A stretch of 64,000 bases of DNA from Candidula unifasciata (lineage: Eukaryota; Mollusca; Gastropoda; Stylommatophora; Geomitridae). Location: NCBI GenBank assembly GCA_905116865.2, contig CAJHNH020001571.1, positions 62,001 to 126,000 of the forward strand, given 5' to 3'. A program made the position numbers and the translations under genes. The number at the start of each line of letters is the position of its first letter. Positions within the stretch are counted from its first letter, which is position 1. Of this stretch, positions 47,405 through 64,000 are shown piece by piece. The notes beneath the pieces are model-generated. The model was not told the DNA's origin and searched no databases. It worked only from the letters and a program-made list of their open reading frames with translations.

Positions 47405-47660
47405 TGATTCCCTGCGTGGGTTCGGAGCCCCATTGCAAGGGGAAACAAAAGTGAGAGTTGACTAATTATGGTTTTATTTCGAAGTCAGATTGCATTTACC
47501 TGAAAGGCAAGGAATCAAGTCAGCAAACAAATAAGCCAAACCTATAAAACGGATGTGCATGCAAAACCCAATTTCTGGAACAAGATTAAGGCCCAGAAGT
47601 GGACGAACAACCAGAACTTTCCACTGCAGTTTATAGTCACTGAACATGAATGAAGAAGAA
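47405..47660 (+). mobile_element. SINE-1 copy
   Basis: Head CCTGCGTGGGTTCGGAGCC and tail GAATGAAGAAGAAG. The middle is shortened by about 40 bp around the GACTAATT region. Confidence 0.8.
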
Positions 47661-48995
47661 GCTATTCTGATGTAAATATTTCATCAAGTGAAAACTTTCT
47701 AGAGTAAGTGTGGGCATGGTGTTTGTCCTCTCTGGGTTGTTACTGAAAAGTCTGACACATTAAAATCAGATCTAATTCTGGATGGTGGACCGACAGGACC
47801 TGAAGGTTTGACACTGTAAGACTAAGTCTAAAAAAAGTCTCAGTGCTGGTGGCTGACCCGCCCCACAGGGCAAGCCCACCACCAAGGAAGTTATAATTAG
47901 GGCACCTGTAGCGTATAACCTGCTTTCCTGTGTGGGTAAGCCTGAAAACTTTATAGAAAAGAAGGGGTTATATTACTGGCACTATGCCAAAGTCCCATAA
48001 GTGAAATTTGTCAGCAAAGTGCACTGCTGTTTGTCATGCACAATAAGCCAAAGGCATACAACACTGAAGAAGAAAACAAACATTACTGTTGAGAATGAAC
48101 AAGCAAGATTTATTTTTAAAGGCTTTAGATTTGGGCACACAGGTCCTTCTAACATTTGGCCGATCTTATCTTTCCTCTTCCATACATTATTTTCACTCAC
48201 AGGCTTGTTATAAGGCTAATCTTAAGCAACAACAATATATATGCATTATTAACACATGGGAAACTGCCAAAACTGTTACTAATGCCTGTATGTACCACTT
48301 TTGCGGTGTGCGGTTTGGGGAGGGGGGAATCTAAGCCTGAGGATTGAAGACTCCCATGGCTAGTGCCATAGAATTCACATGGGAAATATGCAAATAACGA
48401 TTATGGTTAATGCAATTGTTAATGCAATAAGGTTAAGGGAAATAATTCATAGAACAAGATCTAAGAAGACTTGCATATTATGATGGAGGTCCAGTGGACC
48501 AGCCCCCCTGGATTTTATAAAAGAACTCAAATTTCTTCTGCTTCTCTTCCTATAGTTTCTTAAAGCAGAGTTTCAGGGAAATTATACGGATATGTTTCTT
48601 TTTGAGAAATTCTGAAAAAAGTTATTTTTTACAGATTTTTACAGGAGAAAGAGTTAAAGAAAATGAAAAATATTTGTACAACAGCACGTACGCTATAATA
48701 ATTGTTAAATAGTTTTTGGCATACAAATCTGACCCAAAAAAAAAATATTTTTCATGTTTCTGTGCAATGAAATAAACACAGGAAGACAAAACATCGTGAG
48801 ATCTTTATCGTTAATAAAACAAATATACACTGAACAGATTATTAAATATGCTTAATCAACAGTAAAAGGCACTTCAAAGATTAGTTAGCCTTAAAATATA
48901 TTTTTCTCTGATTTATCGTTAACAATTCAACAAATTCAACACGTTTTAACAACTAAAAATAATTACCAAGATAAATATGAAAATAATGTAAAACA
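47661..48995. other. Stretch downstream of QPCT
   Basis: It contains the dispersed repeat 48085-48220 and a SINE-5 piece at 48290-48370. 48380-48995 is AT-rich with no recognised feature and may hold the QPCT 3' UTR. No clear - strand AATAAA was found near the stop. Confidence 0.4.
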
Positions 48996-48997
48996 GA

Positions 48998-49178
48998 CTT
49001 CCTTCGAAGTCGGAGTGCATCTGCCTGAGAGGCAAGGAACCACCAGTCTCCATACAAATTAGTCAGATCTGTCAAACGGATGCACACGCAACACTCAGGT
49101 TCTGAAACAGGACTGCAGTCCAGAAGTGGACGAACAACCAGAACTTTCCACCAGAGTTTACAGCCGGTGAATGCAAAG
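48998..49178 (+). mobile_element. 5'-truncated SINE-1 antisense in the QPCT 3' UTR region
   Basis: It runs from CTTCCTTCGAAGTCGGAGTG to GTTTACAGCCGGTGAATGC. It ends 58 nt past the QPCT stop and lies antisense to the gene. Confidence 0.8.
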
Positions 49179-49235
49179 AATGTAAAACAACGAGAATTTG
49201 CCACTTTTATGAATCGGTGAGATGAAGTATAATGC

Positions 49236-63804
<14,569 letters not shown>

Positions 63805-64000
63805 AAGGATAGTTAGATCTCTTGAGCTGATGACTGATATTTTTGTCGAATGTGGAAAATGCACTTCCTTGGTCTGGTCACCTCACATCCATGTTGCCAT
63901 TCCAAAGTTAAAAGAAAGCAGGATGTATCTGAAAAAAAAAATATCACGGATTCATTACTTCTGTCCAGAACTATGGACACAGAAAGACATGGTAGTGAAC

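Overview
This is a eukaryotic, animal-type genomic window. The genes are split by GT-AG introns, and most of the DNA is introns, dispersed retroposons, LINE remnants, DNA-transposon remnants, minisatellites and homopolymer tracts. A marine mollusc, perhaps a gastropod, fits the protein flavour and the density of tRNA-derived SINEs and RTE/I-like LINEs. That is an inference from style, not a proof.

Two host genes can be assembled exon by exon. On the + strand, six phase-compatible exons between 6136 and 17988 encode a Q/S/T-rich C-terminal region of 257 residues plus stop that best matches the transactivation part of serum response factor (SRF). The MADS-box exons would lie to the left of the window. 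On the - strand, eight phase-compatible exons from 63804 down to 49236 encode a complete 347-residue secreted glutaminyl-peptide cyclotransferase (QPCT), with signal peptide, zinc ligands, catalytic Glu/Asp and the conserved cysteine pair. The two genes are transcribed towards each other, with about 31 kb of repeat-rich DNA between their stop codons.

Layout: 1-6135, repeats upstream of the first visible SRF exon, including a 44-bp minisatellite with trimeric order; 6136-18100, SRF-like exons with intronic LINE and hAT insertions, ending in a 13-copy array of tandem splice acceptors; 18100-36300, intergenic LINE, SINE and mariner remnants, a fresh 461-bp tandem duplication, an 87-bp and a 19-bp minisatellite, and a foldback element; 36300-39400, a long but broken EN-RT-RNase H LINE on the - strand; 39400-49200, SINEs, a 46-bp minisatellite and small MITEs; 49236-63804, QPCT, with large introns holding a roughly 34/67-bp acceptor-like array, a 101-nt C tract, pogo-like fragments and a clean tRNA-SINE with 13-bp target-site duplications.

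The most unusual observation is that both host genes carry a minisatellite abutting or overlapping a genuine 3' splice site, and each unit of these arrays itself contains a pyrimidine tract plus CAG. In SRF the array has 13 candidate acceptors in three reading frames. In QPCT at least ten decoy acceptors lie directly upstream of exon 7. No prokaryotic gene, CRISPR array, genuine tRNA/rRNA gene or viral gene was seen.
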